A program made the translations under genes and the position numbers. From positions 1,178,001-1,242,000 of the forward strand of contig OX359197.1 in NCBI GenBank assembly GCA_947172415.1: DNA of 64,000 bases. The letters run 5' to 3'. This stretch comes from Chondrosia reniformis (Eukaryota; Porifera; Demospongiae; Chondrillida; Chondrillidae). Numbering within the stretch: the first letter of the stretch is position 1; each line of letters opens with the position of its first letter. This document shows positions 35,992 to 48,313 of the stretch, in pieces. Below the pieces are notes generated by a model. It had not been told where the DNA came from, did no database searches, and was given only the letters and a program-made list of their open reading frames with translations.

Positions 35992-37288
35992 TGCCTCTCC
36001 TGAGAGGGCATTTAAATCACAAAGGCATTTTGTGGCTTATATAATACGTACATATTCCAGCTACTCTCAAATGGGCTATATATATGCTTCAGTCTTTCAT
36101 GAATCATGTGCACAAGACTTGTGTTATTATTGGATTATATATTAAAATTGTGCACATTAGATAATATTTACAGACAAGAGAGTATAATAAAAACTATTTT
36201 ATAAGATCCCCCTTTGCCAAATAGTGAATTCATAGCTATAGCTGGGAGTGGCCTATTGGTCTCAAGTGTGTGTAATAGAACTATAGGATATTTTCTTATG
36301 AGAAGGTTTCTGCCCAGAATCCTGAGAAGTGTAGGTGATACTGCAAACAGGATGTTGTTTGGTGAAAGAGGTCATGTTCTCCAGTAGCAGATCATGATCA
36401 TGTCCACATAAATGTGTAACACAGATTTTGTATCTAATTCTCTGTAATATGTGCCTGCAGTGAACATACATAATACAGTACAATATTCTAATGAACAACC
36501 AGTTCATTAACATACTGCATGTAACATCTCATTTTGATATGTATATAGTATATAGGAAGTCAATTGTGTACTAGTACTGCCTGGGTTATTATTATCCTTG
36601 TAACCCCTTCAGTATTGGCTGGTATAAATGCAGGCCCAAATGTATACATTGTACATATTACGTAAAAGGATGAATTAAAGTGAAGTCACATTAATCAAGA
36701 TTCATAAAATGATTCTTGAGTCTACTTTTGAATAGGGGGCGGAGATGTTGCTAAAGGAAGGAGTTGAACCAGACACAATATAGACCCTACATGTTTACAC
36801 ATGTAATAGTCTTAGAGCAATAGCTTACAGAATGCATGTAAAGTAGAGTACATGCATATATATCAATTACATTTTTACACCTATATACTCTAGGCACTCA
36901 TGTAAGAAGAGCCAGTCTTTATAAGGAGTCTCAGTTAGTAACCATATATAGCAGATTTGATGTTCATGCTATACAATTGAGTGAGAGCTACGTATGTAAG
37001 ACCATGAAGTTTAAATTTGGCTGCATTCAAACACATGCATGGCTACTGGTTTATAGACCATTTTGTAACTTGCAATTGCACACAAGGGATCTTACACTAC
37101 ATTAAATCTTCAGCTTTGCATGCCCCCTTGCGTCAGATATATACCTGGTTATGAACCATATGAAACATGCTATAACCTGCCAGATACCAATAGCTATAGC
37201 TAAATACAGGGCCTGACCTCAAAGCTTGTTTACAGACCAGCATCCAAATAAGGCAATTGTTAATAGAATTCATGATGTTTGATGGGAA
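35992..37288. other. Intergenic with one fold-back arm at 36917-37090
   Basis: No gene seen. Positions 36917-37090 show a diverged single arm of the fold-back family at 28155 (GAGTCTCAGTTAGTAACCA near the start, TAGACCATTTTGTAACTTGC near the end). Confidence 0.5.
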
Positions 37289-38769
37289 ATGTACGGTATT
37301 CTGTGGTTGAAAAAGATGGATGACCAAAGTAGTAGTATTAGCAGTGCAGTTTCACTGAAGAGATGTTTTGAGGCCTACACTCCTTATTACATGAGACTGA
37401 AACCTCGCAGTCACAATACTAGCCTTAGAAAATGTTATAATGAGGAGAATTATGATGTTTGCTTTGTCAGACAAAATGAAGAACCTATCAAGGCACACAT
37501 GGCAGTTTTAAGCACTGTATCAAATACTTTACTTAACAACAGTCGTAAGACTAGGAGAAAACAAACAAATTGTAAACAATTTCGTATTCCAAAACACTAT
37601 TCATACAACACCTTCTCAATGATAATTGATTTTATCTATGGTGAAGAAGTTGCTTTAGCAGAGGCAGGTGACATTGTTACACTCTATGAGGCAGCTATTT
37701 CTTATCAACTTGCCAGTTTAATCGATGATATTGCAGGGCTTGTTACCACTTGGAAGTATCGAGCTGTTATTGAATCTTGGCTACCTATAATTGTAGAGCT
37801 GTGTGGCATGGCTAGTAGGCATAGAGATAATGTCGTTGATCAAGGTTTGGTTTTCCAGGCAGCCATTGAACTCATCATTGCCAAAATAGATTCATTTTCA
37901 AACATTTGTCAATATCATTTCTTAGCATTACCTAAAGAGGCTATTTGCAAAATAGCTCAGAGTGAAGATGTCCGCCTCGAGGAAATTGATCTTTTCACTT
38001 TGCTGAATGAATGGTCAACCTATAATGAAGATGAGACCCCCCTTACTCATGTTCGTTATGGCTTGATATCTCATCACGATCTCTCCTTTAAAGTTGCCGA
38101 CAAAAAATACAAGGACAACGTTGGGTTTTCAGTCGCTCTCCAGCAGCATCACCTTTTCAACAAAGAAGCTGTTAAGAACGATCCAAAGCAGTTTAGTATG
38201 CGCTATAAGCAGAAAGGTGTACAACCTTTTTTTCCCTTAACCAAAACTACTTTCACATATTGTACCAGTGATTCCTCCACCGCACAATTCAACAATGTGC
38301 AGTCAGTTGGAATGATCATGTCAAGGCAAATGGTTTGCAGGCCTACCACAATAGTGTTTCCAGAATCAATGATCGTTCAGCAGATGTATTCCCTTTCCGG
38401 TTCAGCTTATATATATCATCCAGCAAACATGTATGTAATACTTACATGTATGTAATACTTGCAGTTATATCTTAGGCCAATGGTGATAGAGAGGTGACTA
38501 AGGATATTTTATTAAGGCCTCAAGTATCAGTAGTACTTGGTGTCAGTGTGCATCCAGGCTCTGTTGCTAACTCACTTACGTTTTCACCCATTCTAAGGGA
38601 GGGAAATGATTCAAACACTCTGTGTACCCGTATCTCAAAGGAGCAAAATGAAATTACAGTTAATCTTGGAGGAAACAAGTCAGAATCTGTTGAAATACCA
38701 GTTCCACTTCCGTGGCTTCTCTCCTTCAAGCACAAAGTAAACACTCAGTGCATGACCTTGAAGCATTAA
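37289..38769 (+). CDS. BTB-BACK domain protein
   Basis: The first exon (37289 to about 38430) encodes a BTB domain at roughly residues 50-125 (NYDVCFVRQNEEPIKAHMAV, FSMIIDFIYGEEVAL). A BACK domain follows at about 185-260 (FLALPKEAICKIAQSED, LFTLLNEWSTYNEDE). BTB-BACK proteins are usually dimeric adaptors for cullin-3 ubiquitin ligases. The C-terminal part is not Kelch; it is an unassigned region continuing in a second exon (38476-38769, RPQVSVVLGVSVHPGSV to MTLKH). The splice between them is unclear: the donor GTATGT after 38430 is phase 2, the acceptor before 38476 is phase 0, and a 17 bp tandem duplication (CATGTATGTAATACTT) overlaps the donor. MDDQ at 37319 may be the true start. Confidence 0.7.
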
Positions 38770-39146
38770 CTGTTTTGAATGATATCACCTTGTAGCTACG
38801 TATAGCTTAGAGTCTCTTTTAGAAATATTAGACTGTTATGTTAATTTAATGTAATTTCAATAATTAACATTTTGGGGCTGCCTGCAGTATGTAGCTCCTA
38901 TAATTTTTATGATTATATATAGTTCTCAATTCTACTTCTGGTTGTTGTGATAGATATAAAAAATATACATAATGTATAATTTGTATGGTTGGCCCCTATA
39001 GGAGGCATATGCATAAACAGAATGCTATATATTGCAATATACATGCATTTTAATTGGTATCTACTTGTAGCCTATATAAAGCCTATATAATAGTCCCTAT
39101 TTTGAAAAATTATCTTCTGAATCATGTTAAATGTACCAAAGCAAGA
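38770..39146. other. Intergenic, end of the single-copy region
   Basis: AT-rich, no gene seen. Cassette homology resumes at about 39147. Confidence 0.4.
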
Positions 39147-39519
39147 TGCAATATAGAATCATGTCATACGTAGGCTAAGGATTCATTATTAACCATAATG
39201 TTATTCATAATAAGTGTAATATTATTATAATTAATTCCTAGGAATAGATATATACAATGGATAAACGAATAACTATATATACATGCATAGTTAATACAAT
39301 TACAGGCCTAGGATAACTTCGTATATTGGTCATTAGATTATTCATACCATGAATACTGTAAAAGAGCCTATATAAACCACGTGGATTTAGGTCAAAGGTC
39401 ATCATTCTCTAGATTGGGAACAGAGGGGATTCAGTGTGTAAGCGTTTTGCAGAAATTTTCTAACACTCAGTCAGGCAGTATGGAGGTAAATTAAAACGTT
39501 ACTTCTGGCATTTGGATCT

Positions 39520-40196
39520 GTTCTCAGTAGCAAAGCATTCAATCTTCTTCCTTTTCTGCTCACATAATAAGTAGACTGACCCTAGATGGTGTACCAAGTT
39601 TGGCCCAGAAATAGCGTCCTGACTAGAAGTTATCGACCAAAGTTCAAAGTGACCGAAAAAATATATTTTCGGACGAAAGTCATGTATTTCCGGACAGTAG
39701 CTCGTAAACTTTGAAGCAAGCACAGTCGCCGACTTTTAGTTGCTCCAATGATAGATATACTCAAGGGTTACTACCAGGAGAAGATTCAGATTCAACCGCT
39801 TTGAGATGACAGAGGAAGGTTTGTTTTGATTAGGCGCTCTGGGGTCATCTAAAATGTAACGTGAACTCCGCAAATCGTCCTATACGATCTACGTACGAGA
39901 TGAGTAATTCTAAATCTAGGGATTTTACGGGAATTCTTGTGGACGTTGCTAAATTGTTTGGTTTTGGGAGCTTTAAGGACAAGCAAATCGAAGCCTTTCT
40001 CGCCGACCGTGTGACGTCATAATATAAATATGGAGGCGAGATAGCGGTCTGGGCTACGCGAGACTACTTTGAACTTTGGTCGATAACTTCTATTCGGGAC
40101 GCTATTTCTGGACCAAACGTGGTACACCATCTAGGGTCAGTCTACTTATTATGTGAGCAAAAAAGGAAGAAGATTGAATGCTTTACCACTGAGAAC
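39520..40196. mobile_element. 677 bp element with 131 bp terminal inverted repeats
   Basis: Left TIR 39520-39650 and right TIR 40066-40196 are inverted copies with a handful of differences. Both ends read GTTCTCAGT...GCAAAGCATTCAATC outside-in, though the right end has GGTA for AGCA. Other cassette copies lack it (around 590, 12020 and 63215); about 17 bp of target is replaced and 45 bp of extra sequence follows. The interior (39651-40065) is CpG-rich and contains the RecQ-like ORF. Confidence 0.85.
39900..40022 (+). CDS. RecQ-helicase-like N-terminal fragment inside the TIR element
   Basis: A 40-codon ORF reads MSNSKSRDFTGILVDVAKLF and then FGSFKDKQIEAFLADRV before TAA. The spacing of (F)GF.SFK.KQ.EA matches the entry to the RecQ helicase core, just before motif 0. 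None of the ATP-binding motifs follows. It may be a captured host exon, or the degraded start of a helicase once encoded by the parent element. Straight after it TGACGTCA (40013-40020) and TATAAATA (40024-40031) look like a CRE plus TATA promoter. Confidence 0.5.
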   Translation: MSNSKSRDFTGILVDVAKLFGFGSFKDKQIEAFLADRVTS

Positions 40197-40919
40197 AGGC
40201 ATCCGAAATTACATGGTGTCCGAATATAGAAGCCACGCCCTACTTCTGTATGGATATTTAGGGTAAATACATTTCGTATAAACGACCTCGAAGCGGAGCT
40301 ATTTTCGGAAATTCGATCATCAAAATTCACTATGGACATCGACCAAACGTAAATCTGGTGAAGCGTAATTTTAATTCATGTTGGCTTCCCTGGGCATGCA
40401 GCTACATGCTGTGTCTCAAGTTTTCAGAAAATTTATTACTCCTATTGAGCCGTTTTACGCCCCTTATCGAAAATCTATCGATTCGTATATATAAATTTTA
40501 AAATGATCGGACGATTTTGTAACTTTGCGGCTGGTATCGGGCTAAACAACATAAAATGCAGTCAAAACTTATAGTCTTAGAAAAGTGTTTGTTAATTGTG
40601 ATATGGGGACCCTTAAAAGTAATGTAACGTGGACCTACAGTCCATTAGGTGTAAAAATGTTATTACAGACTTTCCGCTAATAGTATATTCATGGGTGAAT
40701 GATTCTCATTCAACTTTGCCTTTGTACTACGTATTATACTAATTAGCCACTAATTCCTACTTCTCGTAGACAAAGAGTACTGTAGGATTTAAAAGACAAC
40801 ATATGAATGGTATTGTTTGAGGTGTAAGTGTAAAAGGTACATATAAAAGGTGTAATTATACTGTTGGAGCAGTCTTGATGTAGCATACACAATGATATAT
40901 AGACCGGTACTATAATATA

Positions 40920-41060
40920 TACATGTCAAGGATTCACAAAGGATCAAGATACCCAGGGTCACTGATGAAGGGTGGAATTCCCAGAAACAGCTGTCTGGCC
41001 CAGTGGAGCAAAGGAAGAAAGAGAAGACTCTTGTATCCTCTTTCCAAGCTCTCACCAGGT
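40920..41060 (+). repeat. REP1 repeat, copy C
   Basis: Same block as 1536-1680, with a few substitutions. Confidence 0.6.
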
Positions 41061-41550
41061 TTAGTTCCCCTTAGGCTTTTCAATTTTTTGCAGAGTAGGC
41101 ATAGCATGTAGGAAAATGTTATTCATGTATGAATTACTATATATATATGTACATGTAATAAAGCTGCCCATGCTAGTTGAGTGTGCATTGTATCATATCC
41201 TAATGACACATTTGTGAACTTCTAATTAACTTAGTATATGCTGGTATAAGGTGCATGATGTGATTTGATGTGTTGTAACTTGTTATTGCCGTCTGCTGTA
41301 ATTTGTGATTGATAATTATTTTTGAATCGAGATCTTGAAAACATTAACTTGATCGATATTTTATCAAATTTTTGACGAAACCCCACAACTGTGTCACATA
41401 TATAGGTATAAACATTTGAGCTGACGTAATATATTAGCACACATACATTAATAAAATGATTCATTTTGTTCATGCTTTAACTGCGTGTAAAATATCCAAC
41501 TAGTATTTCAATAATTGAAGAAATCGTTATGCAACCTTTTTTTAAAAGCT

Positions 41551-41605
41551 AGGATACCCCTAGGATACCCCTAGGATACCCCTAGGATACTCCTAGGATA
41601 CCCCT
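41551..41605 (+). repeat. 11 bp tandem repeat, five units
   Basis: AGGATACCCCT is repeated five times, one unit with a single change (ACTCCT). Copy A has one unit at the same place (about 2168), so the expansion is private to copy C. Confidence 0.85.
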
Positions 41606-41683
41606 AGGTAGCATAGGACCATATAATAAACATTCCTTGTCATATTACTTAGACTAACTATAAAGAAACAGAAGAGATTAGCC

Positions 41684-44236
41684 ATGGAGGAGCAATTGAA
41701 TGCTATAAAACCTCACCAGTAAGTCAATTATATATATATATGTTATTATAAATACTATGTATATTTATAACCTCATGCAGTTTCCCTCAGAAAGGATGCT
41801 ATATTTTATATATAGAGAGATATAATACATGGAGTTGTGTATGTAGTGGTATATATATGCTGTAATATTCTCAGACTATAATATAATTAAATACATATAC
41901 TAGTGACCAGATTGGCCTTGTGTTTCTTAACTTAAAATCCATACACATAACTACTATATGTATGTGCAGTATATAAATTTAAAAGTCTGTTCAAATTCTA
42001 GTTTTTAAATCAACCTTTTAATCAGTAAATTAGTGTCCCTGTGCGCTTTTAATTGTGTACATTGATTTAAACTTCACACTCATGAATGCCTAATATTTTT
42101 CATTACAATTTTTTGATGTATCTCTACTAGGTTCCTTCCCCATGGCCATCAACTTCAGATGTTTCTTTTTATTGAATGTGCATGTGTACATTCATAGCTA
42201 GTACATGTACATGTAATAGTGCCTACAGTATCTTGTATATATGGTTTTGGTACAAGATAGAACTATTGCTGTGTCTCATATGTCCAGTGGAGAAGAAGAG
42301 AAGGAGAAAAACACTTGTATCCTCATCCAAAGCTCTCAATATAGGCTTATATAGTTCTATGTAGTTAGATGTAACATATAAGAAAAATGGTGTGTTAGAT
42401 TATTAAAACAGATTATGAATGTGTAGAAATTTCTATATACGTACTTACTATAGTACATATTGTATAGGCCAATTTACTGCCTTAATTTCCTAGCATTTAT
42501 TAAAGTTAAACACGCAATCTATTCCCAATATACTCAGGAACCCAAAGAAGAAAGATTATCCAATGCACCACGAGTACCTGAATGGACAGACTTTACTTGT
42601 CTGTCTGAAAGTAACCAAAAGTTTGTCAAGGATAGACTACCAATTCTCTTTAAACACAATCGAGATGGAGTTAGTTTTATTGTTACTGTACATAAGTTTT
42701 GCCTTTCCTTTGAAAGATCTCTTCATCACTCTATAGAAAAATCTAAAGGCAGGAAGTTTGTTAGTTTCCGATGAGGATTTTCAGAGCCTTCCTAATCAGA
42801 CTTTCATTAATGATGTAAATCATGAGCTTCATGGCACTACTAGTGCTATTGAAAGATGGTACATTAGGTCTGCAGGGAATTTCTGGAGTCAAGGTATTAT
42901 ATGTATATATAGGCATGGGTTTTAGATTATATAGTACAGCTAGAGAGTCAAGGTATTATATGTATATATAGGCATGGGTTTTACAGTACATGACACATGC
43001 ACCTAGATTATATAGTACAGCTAGAGAGTCAAGGTATTATATGTATATATAGGCATGGGTTTTAGATTATATAGTACAGCTAGAGAGTCAAGGTATTATA
43101 TGTATATATAGGCATGGGTTTTAGATTATATAGTACAGCTAGAGAGTCAAGGTATTATATGTATATATAGGCATGGGTTTTAGATTATATAGTACAGCTA
43201 GAGAGTCAAGGTATTATATGTATATATAGGCATGGGTTTTAGATTATATAGTACAGCTAGAGAGTCAAGGTATTATATGTATATATAGGCATGGGTTTTA
43301 GATTATATAGTACAGCTAGAGAGTTAAGGTATTATATGTATATATAGGCATGGTTTTTACAGTACATGACACATGCACCTAGATTTAGATTTAGCTAGAG
43401 AGTTAAGGAATTATAGAAGAAGACAGAGACTCCCAGGGTCACTGATGAAAGGTGGAATTCCCAGAAACAACTGTTTGGCCTAGTGGAAAAAGGAAGAAAA
43501 ATATATTCTCATCTATTTTTTCCGATAATAATAAGTCTATATTTGAAAATAGTCCATTCTATTTATATTTTTCTATATTCAAAAATATTACTATAGAGTA
43601 CATGTACTCCTATTAATGTGCAGACCCTTTAGAATATGCCGCACACACACACACTTACTATGGTTAAACACATAAAAAGGTATATATAAGGGTCTATACT
43701 GATTAAATGGGATGGTCAGGGTGAGGATATATAAATGTATATATGTACATAATTTCTTAATGAATCAGTTATATTCCGTATTTAGATACTTTTATACATG
43801 TATGTATGTAGCAAATTTTATTTTCAAGCCAATGAACAGGAAAAATGACCACACAGTGACATTTGAGCTGTATACCCCCTATGGTGGAAGAAGAGATTTG
43901 GGTATATTAGGGAAAAAAGGAGAAAAAGTTAAACGCTACCATTTTCAGCAAGTATGTATCACAACCGCTGCTTTTTGCTGCTTTTCTATGAATACCAATT
44001 TTATTAATATGTAGATTTGTGGATTCAGTGGAATTACTGCTCTCTCCCTTACGTATAATGGGAAAGATGGAACTCTGACAGATACGAACAATGGAGAGAG
44101 TATCCAGTTCAATACAGCTGTAGGTGGACCTGTTTACACTACTGAAGACGATTCACCTCCATCACAAGGGAAAGCTACATATGTTATTGGTCCCTTTCTC
44201 ACTGAAGACACCTCAGTACAACTGGCTATTCTCTGA
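41684..44236 (+). pseudogene. Cassette gene X, copy C
   Basis: First exon ATG at 41684 (MEEQLNAIKPH) with donor GTAAGT. The main exon begins near 42538 (EPKEERLSNAPRVPEWTDF), with the usual +1 change near 42773. Later exons are 43829-43951 and 44015-44236, ending TSVQLAIL. The acceptor of the main exon has changed from CTCCAG to CTCAG. The intron after the main exon holds the 59 bp minisatellite, whose unit contains the exon's own splice donor. Function unknown. Confidence 0.5.
42891..43385 (+). repeat. 59 bp minisatellite, eight units
   Basis: Units begin AAGGTATTATATGTATATAT at 42891, 42950, 43031, 43090, 43149, 43208, 43267 and 43326. The period is 59 bp except for one unit lengthened by 22 bp carrying ACATGACACATGCACC. 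Copies A and B have a single unit. Each unit repeats the end of the exon plus its donor (GTCAAG/GTATTA). Confidence 0.95.
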
Positions 44237-45497
44237 AGACATCTGAAGTCACATTCATAGCTTAGATTTGATAATATAATATATACGTATAATACTGTAG
44301 TATTAGCTTAGGCTTGAAACTTCTACGTATATGTAGTGAAGCTGTAGAATCCACTTCTATGTAAATATATAATGTAGATGTAGATAGTTCATTATATACT
44401 AGCTGTGTAATATACATACATAAAATAGGGTAAACCTTTTGTGCCATCGATCCCTAGCTATAATTGCGTTATAGCAACTGAGGATTACTGACTATGCTAC
44501 CTACTGTATTATGTGAATGAAAGTATTGAATATGAAATATGACCTATTTTCTTTAAACACATGGCAGTAACCAAAGTTTTAAATGTCATAGAGGAGAATA
44601 AATGCACAAGAATAGGCAATAAGAAAAGGATCTAGGTGTGAAGCAAAATATGTACGGTATTTCTGAGAGTGAAAAAATTAGCGAGGGGGTGTGGCATTGA
44701 TATGTTAGCAATAAATGAAATTTCGTCATATGTTTAAAACTTTAGTTAGTATATATATGTACACTAAAGGGAACACAAATGAAGTGTAATATAACCTCTC
44801 AGGTCTTGGCAAATGTGCATGACACAGAATTGATAAATATGGAGCGGGATGTTTCTACTAGTTAAAGTGTAAAAATAACACAACACCAGCATATGTTTTT
44901 AGGGTATACCTGGACACATGCACCTCAAAAAAGTATTTTTTGGTGTAACAGTCTAAATGTTTATATAGAGAAACACTGGTAGTTCTTATATTGCTTGGTA
45001 TTGGTATAAAGTATTAGCTAATCTAATCTATACGTACGTACATATATGCTGTCGGAATATATACATGCAATGATTATAATTATTACAATTATATTATCTT
45101 CCACCCACAATCTTTTAACTGTAATCTTTTATTATCCACTCTTGTCATCAACTTTAATTGTTTCATAAGGTTAGCTCTAGATTTGATTTGTTGCAGGGAC
45201 TGTTGACAGTGAAACGTAAAATACAGTTTAATCTAACATATACAGCGTGAATTGTTGATTAATAGGATATACAGTGTGAATTAGTTAATAACAGGAAGTG
45301 GCTACTCAATGCCATGCAGAGTATAAATCAGTTATTATAATAGCTCATCACCTCGGACTTCCTAAAGGATATAACTACTCTACCTTGACTTTACCTTAGC
45401 CTTGTATTGTATTCTGGCCACCCTCCTCACCTATGGCCTATATAACTATTACACAACTAGTACACTTTGTACTAGGCGTCTGTGAATTCCCCTAGCT

Positions 45498-45695
45498 ATG
45501 AATACCATTAGTAACATGATCCTATGTTTGTTACTAATTTGTACTTTACACTGGTCAGACTCAAAGATGTCACCTTTCCTGAAGCACTACACCTTTGTAG
45601 CCAACATGGAGGGAGCTGAACTATATAAGGTTTCTGACAAAGGATTTAGCAGCCAAAAAATCCAGCAAATCTGTTTAGGGAATGATGATAAGTGA
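45498..45695 (+). CDS. Small secreted peptide, copy C
   Basis: Same signal peptide (MNTISNMILCLLLICTLHW) and conserved middle. A one-base change in the A-run near 45660 shifts the frame, so the last ten residues differ from copies A and B. Either the gene tolerates C-terminal change, or the real coding exon ends before this point. Confidence 0.4.
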   Translation: MNTISNMILCLLLICTLHWSDSKMSPFLKHYTFVANMEGAELYKVSDKGFSSQKIQQICLGNDDK

Positions 45696-45793
45696 CCTCA
45701 TGTCATTGTGCAAAACAAATTCTTTTATGTTATAATTAGGTATATGTATGTACATGAAATGATAAGGAATATTTGTTGCCATCATGATAATAG

Positions 45794-45931
45794 AGAAATT
45801 CTAATGAGCCTCAGCAACCCAATTATTATAAATTGAACATTTCGACACTCATCATTCATTGCTGATGAAGACCTTCTGGTCGAAATGTTCACTTTATAAT
45901 AATTATGTTGCTGAGGCTCATTAGAATTTCT
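45794..45931. mobile_element. Fold-back element with hammerhead-like core, copy C
   Basis: Same as 5471-5608. The 3' strand of the outer stem carries changes (GAAATGTTCACTT), weakening the pairing that copy D keeps perfectly. Confidence 0.55.
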
Positions 45932-46638
45932 TTATCATATACATACAAATATGAATGTGCAAATACTTTCCATTGTATTATGAAAGAGCGTATACGTATA
46001 CGTATGAACCATGCATAAAAGAGCTATATAAAGAAATTCTAATTGGAATAATTCACTGTTCACACACAACCCCTGCTATAACATGTATGCATGCATATAT
46101 ATACGTATAAATCAGGGCTGCTGGGCGGACTATAGGATTAATTTTGCCCCCCTAGACTATTGGAAAGTTAATATATACTGCTTCGACACCCTTATATCAT
46201 TGCTTCCCCTAAATTTTTAAAATTTTCAATTTTCTCTGCCACTTCCTGGCCCCAAGTTCAGCATATGACCCTGTATGCCCTGTTTATATTCATCTTGTTT
46301 TTGATATTTTTAAGAATTATGTTACCATGCATATGCATACTTTCATTTTGTGTTTATATTATAACTTTCTCAAATTGCATGTCTTATACTTATATAATCA
46401 TGATGATGATGGTTAACAATGTGATTTTAGATGAGGTGAATTCAGTAAATGTAAGAGATGATCATTGTTTGTGCATATACAGTACAGTACAGTACAGTAT
46501 TAAGTTTAACTCAATTAACAATGTTATCAGAGATAATATGTACGTTTAAGATAATAATTATGTTGATGTATGGAAATATAGTTCTCTTGAGCTTGTAGAA
46601 TGGACATCATACACTAGTCACGTATATGGTCAAAATCT

Positions 46639-47649
46639 CTATTTTCCATATGGTCTGCTATCATCGTTGTCAAGAGTTTCACATTGACCACCTTCCTTGT
46701 ACTTTCTGTATTTGAAATCTATGGTGCTAAGATGATCCATTTTGTAGTCAGAATACTTCCCTTCTATCACATTGCCATTATCAGGATATTTGGAGGTGCT
46801 AGAGGCTTGACTGCTTCCTGCATACAGGCAAGGTAGTCCGTTACCGTTCCACTGGATCTGCTCTAGCTCTGCCAGGAAACTCCTCACAACATCTCCCTTA
46901 ACGGGATCAAGGATTTTAACTTTGTACATCTTATCCTCAGCACTCATTTGGCGACCTCGATAAGGACCAAAATAAGGTTCTTTAGTCATATTGATATTCC
47001 AAAACTGACCTAACAAGCAAGGCACAAATAATGATCCATGCTATGATTAGTAAAATTGTATATGTAATACAAATGTGTATCTTACCAAGTAGGCCATGTG
47101 AGGTCGATCTAACTCCATCAACATAGGTTACTTGAAGCTCAAGTGCCTCTTCGCCTTCTGCTTGGGAACATGAAATGTTCAATGTCATTCCAGGCAGTCC
47201 ACCTTCAAGACAATTGGGTAGAGATACAAAATTTTTGTTGCCATGGTTACTTGCCTGCACACGAATGCCATCAGAATCAAAGGTTCCATTCAAAGGGTTC
47301 CCATCAACATAGACATGGCAATGGTGACGCTTCACTTTAACTCTATGACATTCTCCACTCTCGCCATCCACTATGACACTGATTGCTTTGATAAGATTTG
47401 CTCTAGACTTCATTGTGGTCTTGTTATAAAAGCTGTTGACAGTGTCGCATTGATCTGATATGAGAATGTAGATATAGCCAGTCTTCCCTTGCACTTCATA
47501 GCAGAGTGCTCCTTCAGTAAAGTCGGGTTGGTCACTGTAATCATTGTCCGATGGAAGAGGTACAGTGAATACAGCATCTCCCATAATCTTTGCAACATCT
47601 TCATCAAAGTTAGGTCCATCATTTAGTGAAGGTGGCTGTGAAGTTGAAT
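46639..47649 (-). CDS. ITIH C-terminal-like domain, copy C1, with alternative N-terminal linker
   Basis: Exons complement(46639-47009, 47086-47649). The domain is intact (LCYEVQGKTG, SHGLLGQFW across the intron, VIEGKYSDY). The 5' part of exon 2 differs: instead of DYDVDK it encodes the linker STSQPPSLNDGPNFDEDVAK, 13 codons longer than in the other copies, with a phase 1 acceptor kept at 47650. I see no signal-peptide exon of its own in 47650-48313. The gene may be 5'-deleted, or it may be the second domain of a two-domain transcript starting at copy C2 (49535). Confidence 0.65.
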
Positions 47650-48313
47650 CTATTACAGATGAGTATATTGTAATGAAAATCAAAATATAATGGAATATTA
47701 TTACACAAATATATATAGTTTTATTTGAATAGCAAGGTTAAGATTTTATCATGTCATCATCATATCATATCTCTAATCCATCACCTCTCTAATGTTCCAC
47801 CTCTCCTATATCCATTACCTCTGTATATTCCATCACTTATTTAGTATGATTAACTAACTCTCAGGGGTTAACTGGGATTGACAGTTGTTTGACAAAGCCA
47901 GTAGAAGCAACAATAGAGGAACCTTCAAAGTCTTCATCCTTGTTTCAGCAGCCCTAGCAAATCCAAACAGTGGAGGACTAATATACAACTAAGTGGGCCT
48001 ATATTATATGTGTATGTGTGTGCTTGTGATTATTCAAACTTCAAAGGCCCTTACCAAATAGTTTATACAAGTGCACAACCTCAAAGGTCTGTAATATTAT
48101 GTGTCATCCCACAGTATATCAACTATAAACTTAATGACCTTAAACCTGGTCTTAAATGGCTGCATGCATGGCTTAAACCATACGTATGTACGTTCATATA
48201 TATGACCACTTTTAATCAAGAGTGTATACAATATATGCTACAATTTGCAATATATCAATTTCTTAGTTTCATGTGAAATAGTCAGTTTAATTTGCATCTT
48301 CTCATTTCTTCCA
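47650..48313. other. Spacer between the two ITIH-C-like copies
   Basis: Contains an imprecise CCATCACCTCT-type microrepeat at 47770-47840. No signal exon is recognisable on the minus strand. Confidence 0.4.

Noticed and set aside
42891-43385. Regular repeats resembling a CRISPR array
   Set aside because: The units are contiguous 59 bp tandem copies without unique spacers, in a eukaryotic intron.
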